From Eleginops maclovinus (taxonomy: Eukaryota > Chordata > Actinopteri > Perciformes > Eleginopidae), in the NCBI RefSeq assembly GCF_036324505.1, contig NC_086368.1:20190878-20254877 (forward strand): a stretch of 64,000 nucleotides of DNA, given 5' to 3'. The position numbers and the translations under genes were made by a program. The notes under the pieces were generated by a model, which saw only the letters and a program-made list of their open reading frames with translations, did not search any database and was not told the DNA's origin. Below are positions 1 to 49,979 of this stretch, in pieces (positions within the stretch are counted from its first letter, which is position 1; each line of letters opens with the position of its first letter).

Positions 1-474
1 ATATCTATTTTTTAAATGAAAAGTAGCAATGTTTTTTATTATGTACTTCAAATAAGTGGTTGAGGTTAATTAAATAGGTTTAGAATTGCAACACTTCTTA
101 ATTTTCTTTCTACTTGGATTCATAGCAGTTTTTCTAGCAGAGTAAACACTTTCTCAAATGTTTGAAAGGAAGTGAAAAAATAATAAAAGTGAGTCCAATA
201 TGCCTAGGTCAGCAAAATTAGTTTAAAATGAAAAGGAATTGTTTGGGGTTTTGAGGTATTGTAAATAACAAAATGTGCCTTTTCACATCTGGTTGTATTG
301 AGCCTTTTACTGAATCACACAGTCCAACGCACGCACACGCACACACACACACACACGCGCGCGCACACTTCCCCATTTCCCCTTTCTGCTTGTCATTTGG
401 GGAAGTTTAAGATTTTGTTCTTGTTTAGAGGTTATGGTACAGCAGCCAATCTTTGTTGTTCCTGCCCACTTCCG

Positions 475-616
<142 letters not shown>

Positions 617-1187
617 TAAGGGTGGGTGCTAGGGTGGGTCCATCTCCATCTCCGCAGCCACAACCAGGTGTAAAAACCCTCTGAACCAAAGACATGAAAG
701 AAAGTTTAATTTCCATCCAAGCGGGCAGGAAGGCTAATACTTTTACAGGCCACTGACTAGGAGTGTGTTTTTCTGTTTAAGCAATAGGCGTCTGTGTGTG
801 TACATTCGTCTTCATGTGTGTATGCGTGTGCACATGGCAGACAGTCTCTGTTTGTGTATGTATGTGTTTTCCCTCTGTCTCCTGAGCTGAGTCTTGGCAG
901 TGTCTTGCATGTGTTATTAGTTTGATTTTTTTTTGATTTTTTTAGGGATATTAATAATAACAGTTAAACGGTTTCCATATGTGAGGCCTGGTTGCCAGGC
1001 TAGTGCTATCCCCATCATGGGCTGGTTTCGCAAAGTCTAGCCTCTCAGGAGTTACTCTCATTGGGCAGGAGAAGCAGTTAAAGCTCTGGAAGTCACACAA
1101 ACACTTAAATGTTCCCACCTTCCCAAAAGCATGAGCAAACTACTTAACTGTCCTACCTTATTCAAGATAAGAGCTAAATATCATAAC

Positions 1188-1371
<184 letters not shown>

Positions 1372-4300
1372 AGTGTTTTCCGTTATGGGCTGGGTCTGTC
1401 TGGAGTGAGACCTTTCTCTCTTGCCAAACGAGCTGTGTTGAAAACCGCAGGGAAACTGCATATGTGTATATAATATATGACGTGTATTTGTGTGTGTGCA
1501 TGTGTGTGTGTGGAAGGAAACTGCTGTAGAGCTATTTGCCATCAATTAGCCGCCTGGACCGAGATGAGGCCTACAGTACAGAGGGAGCTGCTTTTATATT
1601 CTCAGGAAGGGAGTTCCTTTCTCTTTCTGTTCCTGCTCAACTCATCATTATCTTTAATTGTCTCTTTATGCCCTTTTCCCTTCACTTAACACAGAAAAGC
1701 TGACAACATCTCCTTAGGAGAAGAGGTATATTTCTGTGTGTGTGTGTTCAAGATGTGTGCGTATGATGATGAATTGTGTAATGATATAAAGCAGCCCTGG
1801 GTATTCAGTCAGCTCCTTTTTATGACTGCGCGTATACCCCTGTGAATCAATAGAAACATTAGATGAGTGTACGGACATAGTTGAAGGGGAGAGGTTTTCT
1901 CGTTTTACGAAACAGTTTAGAACTGAAGAGAACCATCTGGAAAACGGCAGGGTCCCCAACGTTTAGAACAGGTCCCTTTTGTGAAAAATAGGATGTGAAA
2001 AAAAATGTAAAATCGGCCAGGGTTTTCAAACATTACGGCATATTTTGAAGTTCTTTTGGAGTTTGTGAGTTTTTATTGCGTTGGCTCTTGAATGCGGTCT
2101 TTCCTCTCTTTAATGGTCAGTCTGGGCCCAGAGAAGCTTGCTTCAGCCGTTTTAAAACCTCAGCTCTCGAACGGTGCCTTTATATTGCGGAAACATTACA
2201 TTAAATAGCTGAACGGGATTGCGGCTGGCTGGTGTTTCTGAAGGTGTCCCAGATAGTTCCAGCTAAACAGATTGAGGTACTCAGTGCCATTTAAGTGCAG
2301 TTATATTGGTGGACAAATGGTTTGAAGTCCACGTTGCTATGAGCAAAAACAAATGGCAGGAAAGCTGTTGAAGGGAGGCCGGAAAGACCTGATTAAAACC
2401 AGAAAAAGAGAAGGAGTACATGAGGAAGAGTCAAGGGAAAGGGGCGAAGTCTTGGCCAAGCGTAGTTTATCTTTAACCCACCGTGAAATTGAGCGGCTTT
2501 AGCAGGCTTTGGTTCAGGCTGCCCCTTACCCCTGTATGTTTACCCCTGGAAACCCTTGATCTGCCCTAAATATGTATACCACTCCCTGTTCCCTTACAGC
2601 GTTGACCTATTGAGTTGCATTTAACTTTAAAGAATTAAAATCTTTCTGAAAAGCAGTTTTGACCAATTACTTTATAATTATTAAACATTTTCTCACAACA
2701 GTGTTTAAGCTGGCGTTACTTCAAGATCATTTATTTCCACTGCAACAAAAAGTAATGCTGTTACCTGCTCCCTCTCCATGCTACTGAGCAATTTATGTTT
2801 TTGCCCTAAAATAAAAATAATTCTGCATAGTTCCAGTTAAATTAATCGTCTGGTGGAAAACATTAGCGTCAGTGAAATCCGCTCCTGTAATGTTTGACTG
2901 GGATAAAAACTTCCAGACTTTGGCCTTGATGGTTGCACAGTTAACAACTACAATGTGGTTTGAGAGTGTCAATCTTCTACGCAATTTAAAGTAACATGCA
3001 CCATAGCTGTCGGTCGTTTTTTTTCATTTTAAAATGCAACAAATGTATTAGAATGATCCCTTGAATATTGATGTGATAATCCTAGACACAGCTTTACCTT
3101 TAACTACCTATCCTGGTCCCACAGCTGCCGTCACGGTAGTCTTTGTCTGACAGTCAAGGGAAGGCGAGGGTCCTCTCATAAGGCCAACAGCTGCATTCAC
3201 AAGGCTTGGTTTCCATCAGCCTAGACAATCTATTTTAGGCCTCCGTCTAACCCATATCTGCTCTCAGAATTTACTGTGGCGAATAAGGGTATGGGTAACA
3301 GATTTCTCGATCAGAGAGGGGAGGGGGCAGGGCACAAGAAAGACAGAATACTTGGAGAAATGCCAGCCAAACTTTTGTGAGTTATACATTATATGGAGCG
3401 GCAGAGTGAAGGCGAGAGACAGATCGGGTGATATAAACGGAGAGAAAGAAAGAGGGGAGTGATCTGGGAAAGCAATCTGGTTTTTGTGGTGACTGACAGT
3501 GATGCATTTGATACGTGAGATTCCACCGCGGCTGTAACCAAGCCTTCATTCACATATGCCCCAAAGTCATATAGCAATCCTTCTAACTGTCACCTCTTCA
3601 GTGATCCCACTTTGTGTACAGTGTGTACAGTGTGTGGGTATAAATACTCGGCCAGCTTCTGAACACAGGTGAGCTGCTGGTGCTGTATCATCATCCTTTT
3701 TACACATTTACATGCTTTGTAGATTGTGTTACATCTGTTCACTCTTGTTTCATCTTCTCCTCTGATCATGATTCCCTCTGAGCATCCAGAGAAAGAGAAG
3801 ATAGAGAGATTTAGAGGCAGGAAAAACTAGCAGAGAGTAGAAAAGACTAAGACAGAAGGAGAAAGTAAAGTAAGGGAGAGGGGTTTATTGGTTTTTGGTG
3901 CTTAAGTGAGGAAGTTCAGTGCAAACGGATACAAGGGATCACAGCAGTGTGACCCAGGAGGACGGCAGCATAGAGGCAGCTTTAGTTTGGCTTTCAGCTT
4001 CAATGACAGCACTCCAGAAAGAGTGAAAGATTGAAGTACGTATGAAAAAACCTTTCTGAACCTGGTCTCTCCTACTGATCCAAAAATCAGAAAGCGTGCA
4101 GGCCTGTAGAGGAGCAGCCGGTTGTGACCAGCTTTTTTTCTACGTCTTCACCTTGTATCTTTCTACTCCTCTCGCCATCTCTCACTCTCTCCTGGGGAAA
4201 AAAAGAGCTTTATGAATGGAAAAGCAGTGCATTACTAGCCTCTCTTTCCAGGCTGATGAGCTGGTAAGACGTAAAGGAGATACTTGTTTGGCGTTGGAGA

Positions 4301-4994
4301 GATCTGTTGCGTCCGACACTGCCTGAATCACTCGCTTCGTCTAGCCTGGTTAAGCTGACTTGCGGACAGATGCAACTAGAAGGCCTCTCACTCTTGCTCC
4401 TTTCTCTTCTTTTTTGTTCTCTCCTCTTCTTGGTCTAAGAGCAAAGAAATCTGATACCACCTGCCTCCCCCTTGCCCTTCCTAAATCCCTCCCCTCCTCC
4501 TCCTCCCTCAAGGACAGCCCACTGTCTGCCCCGGGGGCTGTTTATCTACGGGGGGAGATGAGGAGGAAAGGGTAGGAGGGGGACCGGTTTGTTTCTTTTC
4601 GGCCGTCAACAATGGACCTCAGTCTGTGCTGACGGACTACTCCAACATATGGTACCCACCTGTCTCTCTCTCTGTTTAGATTTCTTTGCTTATTCCTGCG
4701 TTCTCTCTCCCTGTCTCACCCAAACACACTGGGCGGATTAGAGGCCAGATTCATCACACACACAGACCTGTTTGCTTTAGCAACTTGAGCCAGGCGCACA
4801 CTCACACACACACAACCACACACACACACACACTTTCACATACGTGCTGCAAGATCAGCATACACACGTAGCCAAATGAAATTTCTATCCTTTTTCTTCT
4901 AATGGATCCTCTCACTACCTCACCAACCCTCCCTCCTTTTAAAGAAACCTATGTCAGCCATTTTTTGGAATCCTGTTAAGGAGAGAAAGTAGCC

Positions 4995-5156
<162 letters not shown>

Positions 5157-5743
5157 CCCTGCTGAATTAAAAAATGCACTGTTATTAAAGGCTGTGTCAG
5201 AGGCGATGATTTACAGAGGGGAGCGATGACAAGTCAGAAGAACTCACACACCGAGCTGACACTCAAATACATACGCACGTACGCACACACTGTGCTCTCA
5301 GGCCTCCAAGCTGAGCACTGACCTCCTCACCCCTCCTTCCCCTTCCTCCTCCTCCTCCCTCCCTCTCTCACTCTAATAAAACCTGTCTGACACCACTGAT
5401 GTGTGTATATGTGTGTGTGCGTGTTTGTGTGTGTGTGTGCTCCGCGGCAGCACAAAGACTCTGTTGTTGGGCCTCCCTCTTAGGCCTCCCTCATATTTTC
5501 TTTAAAGGTGCAGTGCGCCCCCAAGAATGCCACAGGGGGAGCGGGGAGTTGGGGTTGGGGGAGTCTAGGAGGAACTGGTGTGTGGGTGGGGGGGGGGGGT
5601 GGGCATACTTTACAATGCTACAGCTCACCCAGGTCACAGAGAGAAAAAGGCAAAGAGTGAGTTTGAAAAGGAGAAATGAAAGAGAAGGGTCAGAGCAGAG
5701 GAGTGCTTCTTGACAAGGTAGGTATGAGAGAGTTAGGCTCTAG

Positions 5744-5744
<1 letters not shown>

Positions 5745-5779
<35 letters not shown>
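5745..5779 (+). repeat. (TG)n microsatellite, short
   Basis: About 17 TG units, following a poly-G run at 5588-5600. Confidence 0.95.
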
Positions 5780-5781
<2 letters not shown>

Positions 5782-6546
5782 TGAGTAACTATCAAAATCT
5801 GTGAAATAACAGTGTTCCCTTCCAGATCAACTATCATACAAAAATAAATATTCATAAAATAAAACTGCTGATTCCTTGAAATAAGCTTTTGCATTTGGGC
5901 CAGTCAGCTACAATTGTTCCATTGACTGCAATAACAATAACTTTTTCTTTCAAAAAACACACACAAGCCAAATAAAACATATCAACTTTCATTAGAATCA
6001 TACCATGATGATCATATGATCATGTCCTGTTTTACCTATACAAAATCATCTAGGTCACTTAAATTATTACAAACAATTATAGGTTCTGAAGAGTGGGAGA
6101 GTTTTTTGTTATAAGTGGGAAACATTTGTTGCATTGCTTTTAGTGAAAACATTTTAAAAATTATGTACAATGAATATTGATACAAGATTTCATCATTTTC
6201 TATTAGCTATTAAAACTACATTTAATCATCACCATCTTTAAAGTATATAATTTCCTGTAAGCTGTGGCGCATTTGAATGAGTCAGGATCTAAATCCACAA
6301 TGCATACTTTAGTTTAAATTCTCCAGAGAGTTACATGGTTTGTTGGTAGTTCTTGTCTCTCACATACACCCACCTCCATGAATCAGGCGTAGGAGAGGAG
6401 ACAGGCATCACCTCTGCTTGGTTGTAGCGTTTATGAAAGCCATAAATGGCTCTTTAATATAGTGGTAATCAGGGTGGTAATTTGGGTGGAATTGTCCCTT
6501 ATTGTTGCCAGACATGCCTCCCCAACTCCTGCCAACACACACGCAT

Positions 6547-6549
<3 letters not shown>

Positions 6550-6634
<85 letters not shown>

Positions 6635-6660
6635 ACACAGACGCACACACTCACTCTTGG
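6550..6660 (+). repeat. (CA)n microsatellite
   Basis: Pure CA to 6629, then interrupted by CAGACA and CGCA variants. It is complementary to the TG tract that begins at 6734. Confidence 0.97.
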
Positions 6661-6729
6661 GCAGACAGGGTGTTCAAGGAGTAATTCACACCACATGCCA
6701 ACAAACTGGGCGGTTGTGTTTTTTTTGGT

Positions 6730-6733
<4 letters not shown>

Positions 6734-6779
<46 letters not shown>

Positions 6780-6789
6780 TGTGTGTGCA
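6734..6789 (+). repeat. (TG)n microsatellite
   Basis: TG repeats with one TTTG interruption. This tract is the nearby inverted partner of the CA tract at 6550-6660. Confidence 0.97.
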
Positions 6790-6898
6790 TGTCTGCGACT
6801 GCTTTAATGCTGAGGTCAAACCAGTAAATGGGAGGGGGTTCCCGAGATTTTTGTTAAAGTGTTAAAATACATGTGTGTGTGTAGGCAAGTCCACAGCC

Positions 6899-6899
<1 letters not shown>

Positions 6900-6959
<60 letters not shown>
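6900..6959 (+). repeat. (TG)n microsatellite
   Basis: About 26 uninterrupted TG units after an initial TTTG. Confidence 0.97.
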
Positions 6960-6961
<2 letters not shown>

Positions 6962-7299
6962 AATTGCGGTCTCAGCAAAAGTAGCAAGTGTGCTGGATAC
7001 AGATGGTTTTCATCACCGCACAGTGGACTTCTCTCTCTTTCTGTCTCCCTCTAATCTCTCCTCTCTGTTTTTGTAATTAAATGTTACTTAATGTACCCGT
7101 GCTTCTAATTTGACAATTCATTAAATATGTGACAATATACAGTAAGTGTGTGCCGCACTGTTTCACAGCGTAACAATTTTCTGCAGTTGTGAAATGATGC
7201 AGTACAACAGATTTCTGGTGCTGCATGATTGAGTAAGAGCTCCCATAAAGAACATCCCTCAATCTGGCCGTTAATTTGTACTGTCTGCACACACACAAA

Positions 7300-7301
<2 letters not shown>

Positions 7302-7380
<79 letters not shown>
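7302..7380 (+). repeat. (CA)n microsatellite
   Basis: A pure CA tract of about 79 bases, 105 bases upstream of a TG tract of similar length. Confidence 0.97.
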
Positions 7381-7382
<2 letters not shown>

Positions 7383-7480
7383 TCATAAATCAATATTTAC
7401 TAAGCAACCTTTCCCCTTTGAGTCAGAGGAAGCAAATGTGCATCCTGCTGTCTCCCCTCTCTAACCCTCTGTCATGAGGT

Positions 7481-7485
<5 letters not shown>

Positions 7486-7553
<68 letters not shown>

Positions 7554-7571
7554 TGTGCGTGTGTGCGTGCG
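7486..7571 (+). repeat. (TG)n microsatellite
   Basis: Pure TG to 7546, then GTGCGTG variants. It is the inverted partner of 7302-7380. Confidence 0.97.
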
Positions 7572-8617
7572 TGCATGCGCTTACAGTAAATGCAAGGCAG
7601 CTTTTGTGTTTTGAGATGGGTGTTTTCTTGTTTTGTTTTAGGAGCAGTTCAGACATTCCAACAGACATTCCTCTGGGACTTATTTGTCTTAATGATAGAG
7701 AGCCTGAGCCACAAATGCTACAACAAGCAACACAGCAAAGAAAAGATAGAGATGTAATGACACAAAGGAAGACGGTTATAATGTTCTTAATAAAATGAAG
7801 GGTGAGGAGGAAGGTAGCGGGGGGGAAAAGGGGGAGTTAGACAGCTGAAGTTGCATTGTCTGAGGGATGAATCGCAACACTCAAGGGCAGAGTGAAGAAG
7901 TGGCGAGAGCTAGAGAGCGATGGTGTCACTGGTTTGAATGGACAGCACTGGAGGGCATAAAGCAGATAAATGGGAAGAGGAGAAGGAGTGAAGAGGTGGG
8001 TGGTTAGTCACAGCTCTTTAGGGCACATCAGGGTAAACGGCCCCTTACATCACTCTGACACACACAAACACAGTGCAACTGACACACATGAAGATTTGCT
8101 GACACACTTCTGCCTCAGAGGATGTGGAAAATCCACTTTGCACCTTCGGAAAGGGAAGGGAGAAGTAGGAATAGGAGAAGGAAAGGGGTGTGGAAGTGGG
8201 AGAGTGGAGGCATGATTAGGAAACAAAGAATGGAAAGGAGGAGATGATCAAAGTTTATGACTTAAAGAAGGTTTTGGGAAGTATTCAGTCACATGGACGC
8301 AAACACGCAGTTTCTGTGTGTGCGCCAGGTTGACGCCTCAGGTTAAAGGAAATGTAACCTGACAGTTTGGCAAAGGGAGAGTGTGCCTAGAGTGGCCTGT
8401 AAGGGAGTTTTAGTGCTTTTATTTTCTCTTAATTAGCAAAAAAAATGTATGAGTGTGTGTTATTATAACGGACCTTGCGCCCTTGCATTTTGTTAGAAAA
8501 TATTTTGAGGTGTAACTTTAAAATGTGTATTTCTTTGATGAGTGTGTCGTTGTTTTATTCACTATATGACAATGTGTGCACGATGAACATCTGATCATCG
8601 CTATTTCCCCCTCGTAG

Positions 8618-44885
<36,268 letters not shown>

Positions 44886-47800
44886 GAAAGATGCCCATCG
44901 GACCAGAGGGAAATCAATCCCTGAGCCCTCTTGTCAGCGTGAAGAGGAAACGATAGCTTCAGTACACTTAAGAGAAAAGAGAGAAAAAAGAGATTTTTTT
45001 TTTTGTTTTTAAGAAAATGCAAGCAACCAAGGACAACATTGAGAAACTCCAAACAGGGTTAGATGACCTCCGTTACTCGTAAGGCGCTAAAACAAGACAG
45101 TGGAGCACTGCTTTACCTCCATGTGTTTCTTTTACAACACTTGGCTCAGAGGTGTAACACCACTTACCGCATATACACAACACAAAAAACACTTACACAC
45201 ACACACACGGAATCACTTGTCAAACCTTGTGTCATCATCCTCCCTGGTCAGCCTCTGTGTAGAGACCCTCAGAGGTTTGGACACACACTCTTCTCCTTGC
45301 CCGACCACTCTGCATACGCCCCCCCTCGCTGTTGTCCCAGGCTATCTGGCTAGCTGTTTTATCTTTACGTCAGTTGAGAAGCCACACAGGTGTGTGAGTT
45401 TGTGTGTGAGTGTGTTTGTGTTTGAAAGAGATAGACACACACAGGATCATGTGTATATATATTTGGAGCAGTCACCAGGGGCTGTGCAGTACACCTCTCC
45501 TTTTCCCCCCTCCTTGAGTCAATCACTTGCATTTTAATTTTTTTTATTTGATTGAAATGAAACTGTCGGGCTTCAAGATGGGAAGGGAGGAGGAGCGCTT
45601 TCAAAGATTACCTCCAACAGTGCTCCGACACTTCTGCAGAGCAGGCTCCCGTCTCGACGGCGAGGCTGTGGCCCCAGTCTCTGTCTAAACCCCCCTTCAA
45701 GACACTTAGTGACGAACATATTTTAAACTCTTTGCTTCTAAGTGAGTAAAAGACATATTCCTTACCCCACCTCGATCCCTTCCCATCTCCACCCCGAAAA
45801 GACTGCAGGAATAGGACCATTTGGTGCTGTCCTTCTCTTCTGCTCCGTCTGCGGATGGAACGATGAGCTTGGAACACTTTGAGAATGAGAAGAAAGGAGG
45901 GGAAGCAGAGAAAAATGAGGGAGGAAGCGTCTACAGAAAAATTGTGACTTAAAAAGAAAACTGTTCATGATTATGGAGTATAACAAGAAAAAAAAGTGTG
46001 GTAGCTTTTGTCATTTCCTTTTTTTATTTGATGTTATTATCATTGTTTATTTTTGAGGATCAATATTTCCATGGTGGCGTTCTGTTTCAACGTACCTTTT
46101 CTTAGGATGCTGTTTTTGTTTTTGTATTGTAAATTGTTTGATTTATTCTGGCTGTTCAAACCATTCCAAATGAGTATTGGCAAAAACAAAAAAGAAAGCG
46201 CAGTATTGTCCCAACTTGTGATACCCAACCCCCACTCCTGCCCCTCTCCATATCTATCCCAAGTGTAGCAGGCAAGAAATTTGGAAATAGCACTTAAAGT
46301 TGCCATTATCCAGACATTATTTAACAGCTGAACCTTTTTTTTTATTTGTATTCTCTCTTTCATTTGTTTTTGGTTGTGTATTTAGTTGAGAAATATCAGT
46401 AATGCTTTAAAAATATATATATTATTACTGCAGTGAGAGAATACCTCATCCCACAAAGGTTCTGCCTGGAACTGTGTCCAAATTGATAAACAAAAAAAGG
46501 GGAATTCTTTCTGTGGGACACCAAATGTGGCAACTCTGCTCAGTTTCGGTTCAAAGCTCTATGGTTGTAATAGTTACTGTGTAGAAGCTATCTGCAATTC
46601 ACTGTGTGAGTTTGTGTTAAAGGAATAGCACGTGAGATTTATTCTTTTTGTTTTCCGTGATCATAAAAAGCATTACTTTTCTCTACAGTGCCATACCAAA
46701 TTTAACATTTATTTTAAACTATTATCTGCTTATTCCCATTTTATTTTTGTTACAGGTAACCAAAGAAATATGTAGAAAACCAAAAACCCTGTAGTTTATT
46801 TTGCCCTTATGAGTTTCCTTTTTTCTTATTCTTAAAGAATTGGCCAAAAGACAACAAACCAGGAGTTTGAATTCTTATTATTGTATTCATATAAATATTG
46901 TGTTGAAATTTTACATAATTTACAGTGCTGACCATTCCGAAAACCAAAGTGTGTGAAGCAAACTAAGACTCGGAGACATCAAAGCTTTTACATGATAAGC
47001 GGTTACAAATGACTCACATTTAGGTATGAGGCCAAAAACTAGTATTAACAAACCTCGCACAGTTCCTCTGAAAAAACTAAAAGAAAGAGAAAAGAAAAAA
47101 AAGCACTTAGAGGTGAAACCCTGTCTCTCCCACTCTCAGGCTAAACTGTGTTCCAAACACAACCCGACTGGCCCTACTGCTGTATGAGCAGGCCTAAAAA
47201 TTAGGCACTCGTTAGGCATTTGAACACTTTCTGCTTTACATGATACTTTTTCTGGTGCTGTCCTAACAAACATTTGGAGTTTTTTAATCTAGGGAAAAAA
47301 CAGAACGCTGTAGATCTGTATGTAGTATTTGCAGAAAGGGGAAGTGTACTGGTCACATCTTTTGAGGAGTTATTCCAAAAACATATTATTTAATAAAGAG
47401 GGAACAAGTAAAATATAACATACCAATGTAAGAGGAAAACAACCAAGGGACATCATGTAATTGAAAGTTGGGTTCATATTTTCTTACTTTTTGTCAAACT
47501 ATCTCTTGCACTTAAATAATTTTCTCTTATTTAATGAAAGAACCTTTCTGATGACTTTGTGTTCAAACAGGACTGTTTCCTGTCACATTAGAGACTGATT
47601 TATAACAAAGTACAAAGTGGCAGACGGACATCTTGAAACGAGATAAAAACCAAAAATAACACTACCTCCTTTTCAAAACGGTTCAACACATAGCCAATGG
47701 GAGACCGAACTAAAATATTTTTTTTCCTCCATTCTTACTCGATGATTATAACAAATGCCAAAATTGTTGTTACACTTTACTGTATGACTGACAAGAGAAA

Positions 47801-49950
47801 AAAAAAGGTATTTGGCGATCTGGACTCCCTAACACATCTGCTCCAGCCCAAAAACTTAGAGACGTTTCACTTTCCATGGAATTAAAAAATGACTACCTCT
47901 CCTTAAACCACATCTAAAGCACTCTCTACGTCTCTTAAGTGTGTTGTGAAGTGAAGACACACATGGGAGTAACATAGGCTTAGAAGCAGGGCTCTGGGTT
48001 AGTGCAACAGAGGCTCTAACCATCCAGATATCCAAAGACCCTCAACACAGCGGCAGCCGCTTCGCCGAAACACTCACAGAGATGCTGAGAGGACTAACAC
48101 ACACTTAAAGAAACTCATCAATACTACTAGTAATATCCAAACCCAGAGGAACTGCTGCATACAGTACATAGATGATCTCTGACTTGTGCTTTAAGGTACA
48201 CCTGTAAACAAAGCTGTTTTATAAAGATGTAGATTGTTCACAGGTCGCCATGTAACACTTCTGTTCTTTCTCCAGCTTGGCATAACATGATGTATTCTTG
48301 TATATTAATGCTTGACTTATCTCTCCAGGGCATTCTTTCCCGTTCTTTCCTTTTGATTTTTCTGATCTCCTGTCTTTTTTTTTTCTGCACCTGTTTAGCT
48401 ATTGTAAAGCTTTCAGCTCTGATTCCTATACTGTACTGCTAATGCTGAAGTATATGTATTTATCATATTAAGTGCTGCAGGTATCTTGGTTTATTAGTTT
48501 TTGTTTTGTTTGTTTCCATTTTTTCAGTTCTTCATAAAACGTCTGGGACGATGATTTTTTAAGTGTATTATCTCAAAAAAAAATTAAAAGAATAAAAGTT
48601 AGATCAGTGGTTTAGGTAACACCTGTTTGTATATTTATCTTAGCTAGGTCTATTTTGATACTTTTTTGTCTCTGTACTGCATTTATGCATTTTTAAGGAA
48701 AGAAAAACAAAACAAATGGAAAACAAACTAAAAAGTTTCTTCATTATGTATTGATACCTCAGAAGGACTTTTTCTCAAAGACAGGACCAAAACCTCTGAA
48801 AAGAAAAAGAGAAAGAGGAAAAATGTATGAATATGTAGCCCCTCTCTTGCTTTAAAAAAATCGCGGAGCTCTAGAAAGATATTGCTGTTGGTCCTCTCAG
48901 GTGCCAATATGTGTCCCAGCTCCCTGTGACCCCACCCTCTGACCCCTGACCCCTGTCATTCCTGTGCTGAACTCCGACCCACAGAGCTGCCAATCATCTG
49001 CAGGCGCCATGGGGGTGTCACTGAGTCACACACCTGGCTGGTGGTGACCAGTCACAGACCTCATCTCCCAGTCCCACAGAGACAGATCAAAGCCAGACAT
49101 TGTTGCATTTTTGATACTCCTCCTCATGTAGTCTCAATACCAAAATGTGGAATGGCTCTCAGAGATGCAGCTCACCCTCTGACTACCAAAGGCATTGAAA
49201 GCAACCATTTGCTTAGTCCAAACTCCTGAACTGTAACCAAACTGTAACCAAACCAATGCCACAACCTTAACCAAACAAAAACCAAGCTACTTCCAAAAGT
49301 CTCCATCGACTTCACTGATAGCTGTTCTCTCGTACATCCACGTAAGGTGTTGTAGGAGCGGCCTGCATCCTATTGGCTGGTGACTGACTCAAAGGACACG
49401 GGTGCCCAAATCCTGACTTGTGATTGGACAGTTCTGAGGTGTCATGTGAGGGGAAGGGACTCTCAAAGTGGAGCATTGCCTGACGGTATTATCACGTAGA
49501 TAGCCAGAATCTGATGGAACTACCACTTCAGCTGTCCTCTGGTTAAACCTAAGGAATGTGTGTACATTTTCAGCAGTGACTCTCTATTGTTTCTTAGTTT
49601 CAGTTTACCTGTTTACCTCTCTTTTTCCTTTGGTTTTTGTTCTGTTTCTTGTTATTTGAAAGTGTGACCCGAGGAAGAGGTGGGTACAGGGACTGGGCAG
49701 CGGCTTTAGACAGAAAGTGGAGCCCAGCCCTCTGACCCTCCACCCCGGGCAGCCATGTAATGCCAGTCACTGCCCTTTCCTTCATGCTGTATAAAAAAAC
49801 ACACACATATATCTGTGTATTTGTAACCTGAATCTTCTTGTGTCTGTCCATGCAGACAATAAAAAAACTGTACAGTAGGTCTAGTTGCATGTAATCTGTA
49901 CTAATTATTGACAATGGCATTATAAAATGCAATAAAATACTTATTACACT
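44886..49950 (+). other. foxp4: foxp4 3' UTR (about 5 kb)
   Basis: No further exon signals are seen, and the sequence is AT-rich with many T-runs. AATAAA occurs at 49858-49863 and 49931-49936, followed by a T/GT-rich element near 49962-49979 that would place cleavage near 49950. Earlier AATAAA-type hexamers near 47391 and 48591 could give shorter forms. Candidate microRNA seed matches are miR-9 (46759, 46943, 49185), miR-132/212 (47571) and let-7 (47662, 47893). A TGTATATA Pumilio motif is at 45452. The 3' end is inferred. Confidence 0.65.
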
Positions 49951-49979
49951 GTCCATTGCTGCGTCCTTGTTGTTTGTTC
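49858..49979 (+). terminator. foxp4: Poly(A) signals of foxp4
   Basis: Two AATAAA hexamers (49858 and 49931) and a downstream TTGTTGTTTGTTCT element. The second hexamer has the better-placed GT-rich element. Confidence 0.6.

Noticed and set aside
3638..3668. TATAAATA followed by CACAG|GTGAGC, resembling a promoter and short first exon
   Set aside because: The expected start site would fall at the donor itself, leaving no exon, and nothing downstream supports it.
4612..4640. ATGGACCTCAGT with a favourable CAACA context, considered as an alternative foxp4 start
   Set aside because: The frame stops after five codons and does not splice in phase to exon A.
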